From: Notamacropus eugenii
Lineage: Eukaryota; Chordata; Mammalia; Diprotodontia; Macropodidae
NCBI RefSeq assembly: GCF_028372415.1
Contig: NC_092875.1
Coordinates: 31,452,812-31,516,811 of the forward strand
DNA length: 64,000 nt
Direction: 5' to 3'
Part shown: piece after piece, positions 32,380 to 42,992 of the stretch
Numbering within the stretch: position 1 is the stretch's first letter
How the letters are laid out: the number at the start of each line of letters is the position of its first letter
Translations under genes and position numbers: made by a program
Notes under the pieces: model-generated
The model's database searches: none
The model's input: the letters and a program-made list of their open reading frames with translations, nothing else
What the model was told of the DNA's origin: nothing

Positions 32380-32660
32380 TTTCTTTCCTGGGCGGCGGCG
32401 GCAGCGGTGGCGGCCACGGGGGCTTCTGGATTGTCTCTTCCAGCTGCCAGAGCCCTCCGCCCAGCTCAGGGCCCTTGGTGGATGAAAACTATTTTCAGGT
32501 AGGAGAGGTTCGGGTGTGTTCGCTTGGTCCTCTGTTCCGTGCCGCCTTGGGTTTGTCGGCGAAGTCTGTGTCCTGACCGGCTTGGGGACAAACCGGAGCG
32601 AGCTGTGGCCTTTGAGTTTGTCCCCCGAGAAAGCCGGCAGGGAGCGCTCCCTTCTCTCGG
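32380..32660. promoter_or_regulatory. CpG-rich patch with a possible splice donor
   Basis: Contains GGGCGGCGGCGGCAGCGG and further CpGs. TTTTCAG|GTAGGAG at 32494-32505 is a good donor context. It could be a first exon of an upstream noncoding transcript; no coding similarity is recognised. Confidence 0.4.
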
Positions 32661-33089
32661 ACAGAGCTGGCCTGCTGCGGATGGGAGATGGGGGTGGGGT
32701 GGGAAGAGAACCACCCCAAACTCCTAAATGGTTCGGAAATAGCAGCAGCAGGGTGCGCGTGCTGTGAAAGTTAGGGGAGAATTTACGCCCTCCGACTCTA
32801 CCACCAGCCTTCTCTCCTCCCGGTCCTGAAAGTCTTGTGTTCTTTCTGCGAGTTTACTGAAATCCTTTCCCTATAAGAGAGGCATGGAAGAGGCAGCTAG
32901 AACTCCCTCGAACACGGTTAGGCTCTAACCACGAGCGGAAAGGAAACAGAGGCAGAGGGGGAGAAGTGAAGGTATTCTCTGGTTGAGACCTGGGATCTGC
33001 AAGTCACATTTTAAAGTAATACCTTTTTATTTGTTTTGGAGAAAATGTGAAGGAAAAAAATTGTGGAATTTTCCCGTCTAAGTAACTAT

Positions 33090-33840
33090 GTACATTTGGA
33101 TATTGTGTGTACAAGTTAAGTGTTTCCGGATGGGAGAGACAGACGTGGTGTGTATGTGTGGGCTGTGTTCAGTGGGATGCTAGAACATTCGGTGTGTGTC
33201 TCTCTGGTCGTGCGTGACTGTGTCCCTGGGCATTCCCGCGTGTGTTGTGTCGGGTTTCTGGATGTGTGTGTTTGTTCCTGAGTCTGGGAAGTACATGTGT
33301 GGTTTGAACGTATGGTGTATCGAAACTGTGTGTTCTCAAGCTTGAGGGGATAGAGTAGTGGAGTTGTGCGTTCCGTATCTTTTCTAGATACCTGTATGAA
33401 TGTCGTGTAGATTGTGTGTGCCGGTATTTCTGGGGAGCGCATGTTTAGTGTACCTATATTTCTTTATGACTATTTGGAGCGTGCTTATTTTACGTGTGTC
33501 TTGGGGGGATGTCCATTTCTTTCAATTGACTATAGTTTGTGCCTATATTTCCATGTGAAGGAGGTCTCTATTTTTCTTTGGATATGTATAGTGTATATAT
33601 GGAGTATGTCCATATTTCGGGATGCATGTTCTTGAGGTGCATTTGTGTTCCCTGTGTTGAGCTGGGGGCAGGATGAAGATGGTGTGTAAATGTGCATTTG
33701 TGTTTGTATTGTAGCATTCTCGAGGTATGTGTGCCCTGGAGTGGTGAGTTGCAAATGCGTTTCCTACCTGTGAACGAACACTTGTGAATCTGTCTGTGTT
33801 TGTACTGAGTGAACTCTGTATATGTCTCTCTCTGACAGTG
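33090..33840. repeat. GT-rich degenerate repeat field
   Basis: TGTGTGTTCTC, GTATTTCTGGGGAGCGCATG, CCTATATTTCTTTATGAC, CCTATATTTCCATGTGAAGG, TCCATATTTCGGGATGCATG: loosely recurring 'ATATTTC...ATG...GTGT' phrases. Strong T/G bias on this strand. Confidence 0.55.
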
Positions 33841-34334
33841 AGCACAGAGAATTGTATTTTTCCATGAAGACCAGTAGTAGCTCTGGGTGCTCTCAGGCCT
33901 TGACCAAGAGATCTTCAGATCTGCATATCTGTAGATCTGGGCACCTAGTGATGTTGCCCAGAGCCCAATCTATGGAATGCTTCTCCAAATATAGGTTTGT
34001 GGCCTCCCTCTGGCTTCCCAGGCCTCTAGGCTTCCTTTCCTCGCTGAGAGCCCCAGCTCCTGGGTAGGCAGGGTCCCAGAACTGTTTGTAAAAATAATAA
34101 TAATAAAAGTAGGTAATAAAGAAATGCGAGAGCCCAGTTGGGTTACGAGCCAGCTAGATTTTTATAATCCCAGGGAGGTTTTTGGGTGGTAGAAGAGAAG
34201 GCTCTCTACCCTCCTCCTTCTAGACAGGGCACACACCTCCAAGTTTGCATTCCTTGGTAGTTTGAGCCTGGGCCAAGGATTTTGAAGTCCCAGCCTATCG
34301 ATGGAGCCTCCCTCCCAACTCCCTACCTGCAAGT
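33841..34334. other. Unique intergenic DNA
   Basis: AGATCTTCAGATCTGCATAT near 33910 has repeated AGATCT words; otherwise nothing recognised. Confidence 0.45.
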
Positions 34335-34440
34335 TTGGTGCTGGAAGAATTGAGCTCAAATCTGGCCTCAGACATTTACTAGCTGTGTTACTCTGGCAAC
34401 AACTTGGACTTCTCTGAACTTCCTTTTGGATCAAATTGAA
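34335..34440 (+). repeat. tRNA-derived SINE fragment
   Basis: GAATTGAGCTCAAATCTGGC, CTCAGACATTTACTAGCTG, TGTTACTCTGGCAACAAC. Confidence 0.8.
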
Positions 34441-35184
34441 TTATCACATTTTCCCCAAAGCCCTTTGTCTTTCCATCCCCCACCTCAGGTCAGAACATTT
34501 CCTAGCATCAACAACTTGATGGGCACTAGGGGAGCTAGGAGGTAGTTGGGTCTCTCAGCATCTGGTGCTAGGCAAAAAACAGAAATCTGTACATCAGGGG
34601 ATGGCAACAATCCTGAGGCAGCATCTAGAGGTTGTGTATTTAACAAATGTTCATTGTCTTTGAGCCCCTGTTATTTATTTTTTAAGGAGTGACCTTCTGA
34701 AAGCTACTGTAATAGATATATAGTGTCACATTACCACAGATAGGGGCTGCATTCTTAAAACTTAGTAGAAGGAGTTAATATTTGTACACATTCCTAGCTG
34801 GGAGCCAAGGAACCAAATTTGTCTGAGAAAATAAAATTATATCATCCTTTTAATTAATGATACACTCGGACTTCTAGATTCAATGTATAACAACAACAAA
34901 GCTTACATTTATGTATCACTACTCAATTTCCAAAGCTCTATCTTCTCCACTTTGTAGGCCTGCAATTCTGTGGTCAGAGCACCAGCTTGAGGAGACTGGG
35001 AAGGCCCCTTCCCAGGTCAGTCCTAAGGAGGATGGATTTTTTTTTTTTTTTTTTTTGCCACTGCACCTTTGGAAAGACTGCCTGGGTTGGGTTTTGAGCA
35101 GAACAGACTTTCCAAATAATGGACTCTGAAAATATGCTGGGATGTTTCCTTACAGACACCTCATGAAGGGGAGAAAGCAAGAAT
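34441..35184. other. Unique intergenic DNA
   Basis: T18-type run at about 35037-35055; no gene recognised. Confidence 0.45.
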
Positions 35185-35360
35185 CACATACTGAGAACTG
35201 AGAGAGACCTTAAAAATCATGCAGTCCAACTCCATCTGAAAGAGGAGAGAAACATGTCCTAGCAAGGGGAAATTCCTTGCCTAAAATCACCCAGGTAGTA
35301 AGTGCCAGAGCTAGGATGTGAGTTCTGCTTTTCTGACTCCAAATCCAGCACTCATCTCAG
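35185..35360 (-). repeat. MIR3/THER2-like SINE
   Basis: GAGAGACCTTAAAAATCATG, CAGTCCAACTCCATCTG, AAAATCACCCAGGTAGTAAG, TTCTGACTCCAAATCCAGC. A second weak MIR-like piece follows at 35400-35480. Confidence 0.85.
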
Positions 35361-35939
35361 GATATTACTTTCTCTTCTCTGTCTCCATCCCCTTTCTCCC
35401 AATTACAGAGGAGGAAACAAAATCAGAAAGGTTTGGCTACTTGCTGAGTGTCACACAGCTTCTGTCCCCACATTCAAATACTGTTTTCTCTCCTTAATGA
35501 TTACAGTCCATTTTATTTCAGTTTTCCACCTCAAATTCAACTCGCTTTATACCCCCCAGATCAAGAAAATGCCAAACTCAAAATTAGAATGAGGAAACAT
35601 TGAAAATTAGCGAGGAAATGCAATACCGGTTGGTGTGGATCCCTTTTTCTCGTTATCTGAAAGAGGTTGTTGCGTTCAGACGTTCTTTGGAGCTTGTGTA
35701 GCTGGTGTTGGGCCTCTGGCAGCCCCCGGAGCATTCCCTTAGGTGCCAAGGCAGCGTCCCAGAGAGGCTTCTCTCCGAAAGACTGACTCTGCCCCAGCTC
35801 AGAAGGAACACCCTTTCTCCACTCCAGCAGAGAGAGCAGGGAAACGGCAAACTCTTAACATTATTCCCCGAAGAGAGAAGCTTAAGAGGCAACCGGGGGG
35901 GCGATGGGATACAGACTGGCAAAGGGGAATTGTCAGAAG

Positions 35940-36480
35940 AGGGAAAAGTGGAGAAAACTCGGGACAGGAGGAGACAGACGGGCAGAGAGACAGACTGAGA
36001 CACACGGAAATAGAGACAGAAGTAGGTAGACAGATCGAGAGACAGAGAGAGGAGAAAAGAGGAGAGGAAAAGAGAAGAGAAGGAGGGATAGAAGAGAAAA
36101 GGAGAAGAGAGTAGAGCAAGGAGACAGGAGAGGAAAAAACAGGGAGCACAAAGTATGAAAAAGAAAAGACAAAGGATAGTTATAAAAGTAAAGGAGACAA
36201 ACAGGGAGGGAAAGGAGAGGAGGTCATGGGAAAGGAAAAGGAGGGGAAAGACAGGGAGGATGGAGAATGGAGAACGCAAAGCGGAGAGAGGAGAAAGAGG
36301 AGATACAAAACTGGAGAGAGGCAAGCGGAAAATGGAAAAGAGAGAGGAAAAGTGAGACTGAAAGGCGAAAAGAGAAAGAGAGGGAAAGTGGAAGAGAGGC
36401 TGGACGGATCGCGAGAAAAGAGTCCAGAGAAGAGAAAGCAGGGAAAGGCCAAGAGGGCGAGAAGGGAGAAGAGACGGTGG
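35940..36480. repeat. Long polypurine tract
   Basis: About 540 bp that is nearly all A/G on this strand (GAGAGACAGAGAGAGGAG, GGAAAGGAGAGGAGG). It yields a spurious 298-residue minus-strand frame rich in Ser, Leu and Phe. Confidence 0.92.
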
Positions 36481-36800
36481 ATTGTCGTTAACTTTCGCGG
36501 CTGCTCCAGTCCCTCGTTGTCTGGGCAGAGTTAAAAGCGATTTTCCCACCCGCCAGGACTATGGAAAGGCGAAGCGACTTTTCCCTTCTGTTCTTTCCTA
36601 CAGGCAACAGGTTTTTCCAAGAATGAGGGACTGGCGGAGTGAGTCAGCGAGGACGGGAGAGACCGAGGGCTAGCTCCTAGGGAGGCAAGCAGGCAGGCGA
36701 GGCTCAGGCTCCTCCTGGCGGAACCGCAAGACGGGCCTCAAAGGACAAGGAGCAGGGCGCAAGGCAGACCTCCCCACCCCCACCCCTTTACTTCCCAGGG
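36481..36800. promoter_or_regulatory. CpG-bearing GC-rich patch
   Basis: TTTCGCGGCTGCTCCAGTCC and GGCGGAACCGCAAGACGGGC; borders the polypurine tract. No exon recognised. Confidence 0.35.
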
Positions 36801-36964
36801 CTCCAATTTCCTCTGAGGAGAAAATCGGACCCGCAAGTTGAGCTCAGAGACTCAAGGCTCTGGGGGATGAAGATGGAGGGAAGCAGGAAGGATGGCCTGG
36901 CCCTTCAAATCCAGAGAACACTTTTCTCTAGACTCTTCAAATCTCTGCATGGTTTATCTAGCTT

Positions 36965-37250
36965 CCTAGTGAGAAGGCCTGGAGTTTACATGAACTGGAT
37001 TTGAACCCTAGCTTATAGGTTATGTGACCACAGTCAAGCTGTTGACCATCTCTAGGCTTCAGTCACCAGTGATCTCCCACTCTTTTCTAGGAAGGAAAGA
37101 GAAAGGCAACCTAAAAATTATCTTGTCCACTTATCTCTTTGTGCATGGCATGACGGAAACGGAGGTCGGATCACATAGACACTAAACTGCAGAGTCTGGG
37201 ATTCGAAGTCAGTTCCTCACACTTCAATTCTGACTATTTTCACCAAATGG
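36965..37250. repeat. Two opposed, decayed MIR/MIR3 remnants
   Basis: 36965-37090 on +: GAACTGGATTTGAACCC, GTTATGTGACCACAGTCAAG. 37095-37250 on -: AAAATTATCTTGTCCAC, GATCACATAGACACTAAACT, GGGATTCGAAGTCAG. Confidence 0.55.
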
Positions 37251-38034
37251 CAGCGCCCAAGGAGGAGAATGACTTTGAGGTTGGGAATCCTTGCTGGAGA
37301 GATTGAAGTACCCCTTTCTCTGTTTTTTCTGTCTTTCTTACTCTTTCAAAATCACTCTCCATCTCTCTTTCTCTGTCTTTATCTCTTTGTCCCTTTGTCT
37401 CTGTCCACCCATCCCCAGCAGTTCTTTTGACATTTGAGAGAAATAGGGACTGGGAATCAAAGTGGGAAATACTGGAAATGAAATAAGGAAAGATATCACA
37501 TCTTAATTATCTCTCTACTCTTAGAAAAAAAAAAGAAAAACTCTGTAGGGTCTTCAACACACTCACATACACCTTCCTCTTCTTCCTTCCTCTCTGGCTG
37601 TTTCTGAGAGAGAGAGCTGCCCCCACTAGGACTTTGTTTTTTTATTTTAAATAGGAGCTATTCTGACAATTGTGAGCAAGTTTATTTGAAGTGGGGGATG
37701 CAGGGAGTTAAGGAGCTAAGGAATTGGATCCATGTAAATAGATGTTTAGCCCCCTCCCACTCCCTAATTCTGAAAACCTGTTCCTCCTCCCATTCCACTC
37801 CATCCCCATGACAATTGCAGGATTTGAAGCTTGATTCCTGTGTATCACTCTCAAAGTTGCAGGCATGATGCAGGCATTATCTTTCCTTGGTCTTAAGGGC
37901 AATTGTGAAGTGAAGGCATAGACTTGGCTAATGACACAAAGGTTGGCTCCTCAGGGCCACCAAATGACTTTTGGAACAGGAGACTGTGATCCCTGATGAC
38001 CCATGGGTTTGATTCCAGGGTCTGAACTAGAGAA
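37251..38034. other. Unique DNA with TCTC-rich patch
   Basis: Pyrimidine words at 37315-37400; no gene recognised. Confidence 0.45.
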
Positions 38035-38335
38035 GATCCCGTAGAATATAAGCCCCTTGAAGGCAAGGTCAGCTTTGATGTTGGATGCCCACCACCAAGT
38101 ATGGAGCCCAGCATACAGTAGGAACTTCATAAAATGTCTTTTGGATTGTACTGAGTATCTAGAAGCTCTGCTGAGACTCTGCTGTTCTTTCTGTGAGGTG
38201 ATTCTGAGTTAAGTGCCTGAGAACTCCTTGGGTGGGGGGGAGCAGGGACTGATTTTTTCCTTTCTTTGTATCCCTCAGTGCATAGCACATTTGCTTAGTC
38301 TGGTACACAGCAGGTGATTAATGGTGTTTAATAGT
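38035..38335 (+). repeat. L2 LINE 3' ends (two pieces)
   Basis: TAGAATATAAGCCCCTTGAA with CAGCATACAGTAGGAAC, then TTGTATCCCTCAGTGCATAG with TACACAGCAGGTGATTAATG. Confidence 0.8.
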
Positions 38336-38406
38336 AGGAGCTGGCTTCGAGGATGGCTGGGGGACAACAGAAAAATACATTGAGGAGAGACATCTGCTCA
38401 CAGAAG

Positions 38407-38407
<1 letters not shown>

Positions 38408-38484
<77 letters not shown>
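38408..38484. repeat. (CT)n microsatellite
   Basis: About 38 units, passing into CCCTCCCTCC and a C7 run. Confidence 0.98.
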
Positions 38485-38488
<4 letters not shown>

Positions 38489-38507
38489 CCTCCCTCCTCC
38501 CCCCCCT

Positions 38508-38610
38508 TAACACTTAGGAAATTGAATCTTAGAGAGAGGAAGTGATTTGCTCAAGGTCATGTAGCTAATTGTTAACGAGAACCGAACAATAAGTTCACAG
38601 TTTTAGCCTA
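38508..38610 (-). repeat. MIR-like SINE fragment
   Basis: TTAGGAAATTGAATCTTAGA, AGTGATTTGCTCAAGGTCAT, GTAGCTAATTGTTAACGAG. Confidence 0.7.
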
Positions 38611-39160
38611 CAGCAGGTCAGTGATCATTGTTCCCTGGCTACCTTGGACTCTTAGGCCTGGGTGTAAACTAAAAGTTTAAAGTGGAGAGACTGGTTCCTG
38701 AAGCACGCTAGGTTTCCTTCCTTTAGGAGGCAAGAGTCGTTGGTTAAATTCTACAGGGTGTTAAAGCCAAACTAGATATGGGAAAGTCAGCCCTGTCCTA
38801 TCTTGTCTTCAGATTCACAGTTTCAGGAACACTTGCTTCATATTTTCATTATCTCAATAATCATTTCATTTGGACTTCACTACATAGCCTGATAAATAAG
38901 GCAAGGTAGGGATGGTTGACCAACAAGGAAACTGAGGTCTAAAGGAAGAATTTGATTTATCTAAAAGAGTATATTTTTTAAAACAATAATTTCTGACATC
39001 AAATTCAGGGTTATTTACACTACATTTTTGCTGTCTCAGAAGGAAAGAAATATATAGGCAGGGAATACTGTCCAGAATGTCACTTCCTAAAGACCACTGC
39101 CACCAACAATGAGCAAATATTTTTTTCTCCTGAGATCTACAAGCCATGCAGACAGATAAT
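38611..39160. other. Unclassified DNA
   Basis: A weak MIR-like minus-strand signal (CAAGGAAACTGAGGTC near 38923) is the only recognisable item. Confidence 0.4.
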
Positions 39161-39164
39161 AGCA

Positions 39165-39360
39165 ATAATGTCTTCCACATAAATACTGTTTTCCATGACA
39201 ACGTTATTTATAGTACTGCTATCTTCTATGGGCATGGTGTCTCCCAAACTAATGCTCTTTTCTATGGTAATATTTTATTTCCTAAATAATTTTCTTTCCA
39301 TAATAACTTTGCCACCTATAGTAATCTCCCATGTCTTCCATAGCAGGGTTCTTCAGCTCA
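39165..39360. repeat. Degenerate 18-20 bp tandem repeat, block 1
   Basis: Units such as GTCTTCCACATAAATACTGT, TTTCCATGACAACGTTAT, CTTTTCTATGGTAATATT, CTTTCCATAATAACTTTG. A consensus would read about TTTCCATAGTAATACT. Confidence 0.65.
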
Positions 39361-39369
39361 ATGATTTAT

Positions 39370-39470
39370 TCATTCATTCAACAAATATTTATTAAACGCC
39401 TACTGTGTGCAAGCACCATATTAGGTACTATGCAACAAACATGAAACAGTCCCTGTCCTCCATATCTCAG
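39370..39470 (-). repeat. L2 LINE terminal fragment
   Basis: TCATTCATTCAACAAATATT, TATTAAACGCCTACTGTGTG, CAGTCCCTGTCCTCC. Confidence 0.88.
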
Positions 39471-39905
39471 TAATAATAATACTATTTTAGTAATAATAGC
39501 TGGCATTTACCCAGTACTTTTAAGTCTTTGGAGGGTTTTACTCCCATTTATCAATCAATAAATATTTACTAAATTCCTACTATGCTCCAGATACTCTGCC
39601 AGTTGTTGGGTATGCAAAGACAAAAATAAAACAATCTCTGCTCTCAGAGAGTTTACCTTCTATTGGAGAACACCATGTCTTTAAGCAAGCATATACAAAG
39701 TAAAGCACAAGGTAATTTAGGGGAATGTAGCAGCTGGGGATTCAGAAAAGATTCCAGCCTCCTAACAACCCTGGGAAACAGAAACTACAGCTTTATTAAT
39801 CCCATTTAATAGAGAAGGAACCCAAGGCTCAGAGAGTCCTGGTCCAAGATCACACAGCCGGTAAGTACCAGAAGCAGTATTTAATAAAATCTTCCAGATT
39901 ACAAT
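39471..39905 (-). repeat. MIR-like SINE interrupted by an L2 fragment
   Basis: MIR pieces: TAATAGCTGGCATTTACCC with GGGTTTTACTCCCATTTA, resuming at CTAACAACCCTGGGAAACAG, AAGATCACACAGCCGGTAAG. Between them, 39545-39755 is L2 on the minus strand: ATAAATATTTACTAAATTCC, GAGAGTTTACCTTCTATTGG. Confidence 0.8.
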
Positions 39906-39944
39906 TGCACTGTTTTGTCCTCTGGGCTAGGTTCCCCACCTACC

Positions 39945-40120
39945 GACTGCCTTTCAAAATAATGCTATCTTAAATGAATGCGCTATCTCCCATAACAGTG
40001 CTACAATTTCATATACTTCTGTGATCAGACTTCCACAGTAACACTCTTATGGTTCCACTTTTTCTCCGTATTATTACTATAAAAATAACACTTTCCATGA
40101 TAATACTGTTTTCCTTCCCT
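39945..40120. repeat. Degenerate 18-20 bp tandem repeat, block 2
   Basis: CTTTCAAAATAATGCTAT, CTCCCATAACAGTGCTA, CTTCCACAGTAACACTC, TTCCATGATAATACTGT; same unit as block 1. Confidence 0.65.
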
Positions 40121-40469
40121 CCACCCCTCACTCTGTTTCTGCCTGGGGGACAGGAATCCTTCACAGACAGTGGCCCATATTTACTTTCTTCATTTAGGAG
40201 AAGGATCTTGGAACTGGGGTTCCAGGACTATGACAGTGCCAGACAAAGACAGGCATACTTAGGCGAAGCTCAAAGCTTTCGGGGTGGGAGTGAGGGGATG
40301 ACACCAGACTCTGAGCTCACAGCAACTGCCACCAAAGTGGGGGAGGGGAAGTGGAAAACTAAGATTGGATGATATTAAGAAATGACCAGGATGCTGCAGT
40401 TTGCAACTGGATTCTTGTGCCCTGGGTACCAGTATCCTTGTTACTGATTCTATGAAAGGTGAAAACTAT
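40121..40469. other. Unique intergenic DNA
   Basis: Nothing recognised. Confidence 0.45.
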
Positions 40470-40660
40470 TAATGGTGCTGGTATAGGGATCTCAACTCCA
40501 TATGGACCCCTGGGCAAATTATTTTACTACCTTGAGTCCAAGGGTAAAAGAAGACTGATGATATTTGCCCTCAAAGGATTGTTGTGGGGATAGGAAAAGA
40601 CTTTTCAAACTGTAAAGCAGAAATATGAAGCATTCTTGTGATTGTTTTTAATATCATTAT
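40470..40660 (+). repeat. THER1-like SINE, decayed
   Basis: CCTGGGCAAATTATTTTAC, CCTCAAAGGATTGTTGTGGG, AGACTTTTCAAACTGTAAAG. Confidence 0.7.
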
Positions 40661-41104
40661 CATCTGTAATATGGAAACCATAATTTCTGCTGGTGTGAAG
40701 TTAAAGTAAATCCAAGAAAGGACAAAGTGCTACAAGATGGAAAGGATTATTTATTCTTGATATCAATACTGTCACCATACCCCACTCCCTGTTTTGATTC
40801 ATACTGTTGCAGTCTGTCACTAGTGTGGCATCTTTCTTACTAATATTGCAAAAAATTCTAAATAACACCTTGCCAAATCTTTGGGGTTTACCCTTTGCCA
40901 GAAAGAGACAATTCAGTCCAAAGAACATCTTGACCTCTAAGGAAACAAGAGCACAGCCAGTCAACATGATGAAACTATTCTCAGGCATTTGTCTTGGGAA
41001 CCTCAAACTGTGAAGGCATGCAATGACAATTTTGCCTACCACACTAACAACATTTTCCGTAATAAGGATGCCTTCTATAGTATTACATGCACTAGCTATG
41101 GGAC
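40661..41104. other. Unclassified DNA, includes repeat block 3
   Basis: At 41033-41090, CTACCACACTAACAACATT, TTCCGTAATAAGGATGC, CTTCTATAGTATTACATGC resemble the degenerate unit of blocks 1 and 2. The rest is unclassified. Confidence 0.4.
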
Positions 41105-41268
41105 TTTGAATTAGTTTGGGTTAGTATGACTTTATTTTTGAACCCCAATTTCACCATGTATGTAATGAGAATGATAATTCTGACCCCAATAGAATAATGA
41201 CAAAAATCTGATGATGTATGTAGAAGTGCTGACTGGGCAAACCCAATGCATTATTTTTATTAGTCCAG
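41105..41268 (+). repeat. THER1-like SINE tail remnant
   Basis: AATAATGACAAAAATCTGAT, GATGTATGTAGAAGTGCTGA, CATTATTTTTATTAG. Confidence 0.5.
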
Positions 41269-41484
41269 GCCTAATTTGTTTAAGGAATACCCTTTCCAGT
41301 TTCAAGTCTGAGACAATAGCCGTATCCTCATCGGGAACATAATTATTTGCATCATTATTTTCTCACCTCTTTTTCTTTGACGTTCATAGAGAGAAGATTC
41401 TGGTAAAAGTTAATATACTCGCATTCTTTTATACTTAATAAGGTATTATTAATAGGCTATGTTATTTCATTGGGTCAGAACACT
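41269..41484. other. AT-rich unique DNA
   Basis: Nothing recognised. Confidence 0.4.
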
Positions 41485-41668
41485 TTTGTTGAGGAGACTT
41501 CCCTCACCCACAGAAGCAACTCTTGGGTCTTAGAGACTTGCTTCCAGACATCAAAAGACCAAGTGATTTGTCCATGGTCGAATAACTAAGCATGAATCAG
41601 AAAAAGGACTTGAACCCAGCTTGTTCAGAATCTAAGGTCCACACTCTACTTTACCTCTCTTCATTTAT
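41485..41668 (-). repeat. tRNA-type marsupial SINE
   Basis: GAGACTTCCCTCACCCACAG, AACTCTTGGGTCTTAGAGAC, AAGTGATTTGTCCATGGTCG, AAGGACTTGAACCCAGC; reverse of the family at 16135. Confidence 0.8.
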
Positions 41669-41819
41669 TTAAAAATAACTGACTTGGAGGCTAGCCAAGT
41701 TTTGTATGTTCTCTGGTTTCTGCGTTTTCATGGGTGTGTATAATAAAGAGTGAGCTATATTTAAAATTATTACAACCGTAAAGCCTTTTTCTTACGACAG
41801 AAGTAAAGCTAGGAGCGGT

Positions 41820-42030
41820 GGGTTGGGATGTTAAGAGCTCTAGATTTGGAAATTGGGTACTTAGATTAGAATCTTGACTTTGTCTCTTACTAGTTATGTC
41901 ACTTTTTGTTTGTTTAAATCTTTTTTACTTCCCTGGGCCTCAATTTCCTTAACTGTAAAATGAGGCGATTCCTTTTGTGGCTTCTGAAATTCCAATTTGC
42001 AGCTCTTAAATGTTCGATTCTAGGAACAGT
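41820..42030 (+). repeat. MIR3/THER2-like SINE
   Basis: TTAAGAGCTCTAGATTTGG, CTTACTAGTTATGTCAC, TGGGCCTCAATTTCCTTAAC, TAAAATGAGGCGATTCC, AGCTCTTAAATGTTCGATTC. Confidence 0.78.
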
Positions 42031-42657
42031 AGTAATTCTGAAGTTTTAGGAGGTTTCAGAGTGGGTCACAAGAGAGGTGTGATCTGGACAGAAGAAAGAG
42101 TCATCTACCTCTCACTCTCCTCCCAAGAGTCATGCTAGTTACTCCGGTATTCCAAAGACAGAATTAAAAAATGTCTCCTCTGGCCAGCAGCTCTGCCATT
42201 CCTAAAGTGATCTTGAGACCGTTTCACTCAGACTTACCACTCTAGGCGGTCAGAAATAGCTTCTAGCCAGACCTGGGGACTGAGTGAGAACCCGAGACAC
42301 CGCAAGGCAGTTTCTGGAGGAGAATGAGTCGGAGAAAAATTAGAGGTCTTGACCGGGCAATTGTTTCGTTGACTGATTCTTTCAGAATGGGGGCCGCAGT
42401 GCTCTCCCTTGCCCTCCTCCATCCCGCTTCAAGGGCATTAGCAGAGTTTTGCTGAAGGGTCAGGAGAGGGTGAGGCTACCTCCCGACCGCTTCCATATGC
42501 TGCCCTCTCCTCTCCTAGTCAAGGCCCGACGCTCCCTTATCTCTTTCCCCTCCTGTTCTCCCCACGGAAGGACTGATGCCCGCAGATAGGGTTCTGGCCA
42601 ATGCACCGACAGGCTGACGCTCGGTCTTGGCAGCCCAGATTAGGGTTCCCTGAACAT
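42031..42657. other. Unique DNA, moderately GC-rich
   Basis: CCTTATCTCTTTCCCC and GCAGATAGGG near 42535-42590 include GATA-type cores. No gene recognised. Confidence 0.45.
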
Positions 42658-42812
42658 TCAGAGGAGCCGAAGCTCTGAATTGACCTTCGAGGTCACCTAA
42701 TCCAACCCATTCTTTTAACCATGAAGAAACTGAGGCCCGAGGAGATGAAGTGAAATGACTCGCCTAATGTCATAGATAGAAGAATTACAGTAGGAAGCAA
42801 GCTTCCAGTCCT
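42658..42812 (-). repeat. MIR3/THER2-like SINE
   Basis: GACCTTCGAGGTCACCTAAT, CCAACCCATTCTTTTAACC, AGAAACTGAGGCCCGAGG, AATGACTCGCCTAATGTCAT. Confidence 0.85.
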
Positions 42813-42992
42813 GGGGACAGATTTCAAGGGGTCAGTGAACTTGAGTGGGGGTAAAGTTATTTCTTCATTTTCACTAACCTCTAACTGAAATTTAGCATTT
42901 CCTTCGATTATTTAAAAACATGATATTGAGAAGGGTCCATTGGCTGCTAGAGAGATTCATGCTAAAAAAAAAAGAAGTTAAGAATCTCAGGT
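42813..42992. mobile_element. hAT-like ancient repeat, partial
   Basis: GATTTCAAGGGGTCAGTGAA, CATTTTCACTAACCTCTAAC, TGAAATTTAGCATTTCC, ATATTGAGAAGGGTCCATTG; shares its body with 29141-29362. Confidence 0.65.

Noticed and set aside
32232-32576. Protein-coding exon ending VDENYFQ
   Set aside because: The open frame begins in a (GA)n array and crosses a GGC repeat; no recognised similarity. Kept only as a possible noncoding exon.
35653-36549. 298-residue minus-strand open frame
   Set aside because: It runs across the polypurine tract, has a Ser/Leu/Phe-only composition in its middle and no domain; stop codons are rare there only because of base bias.
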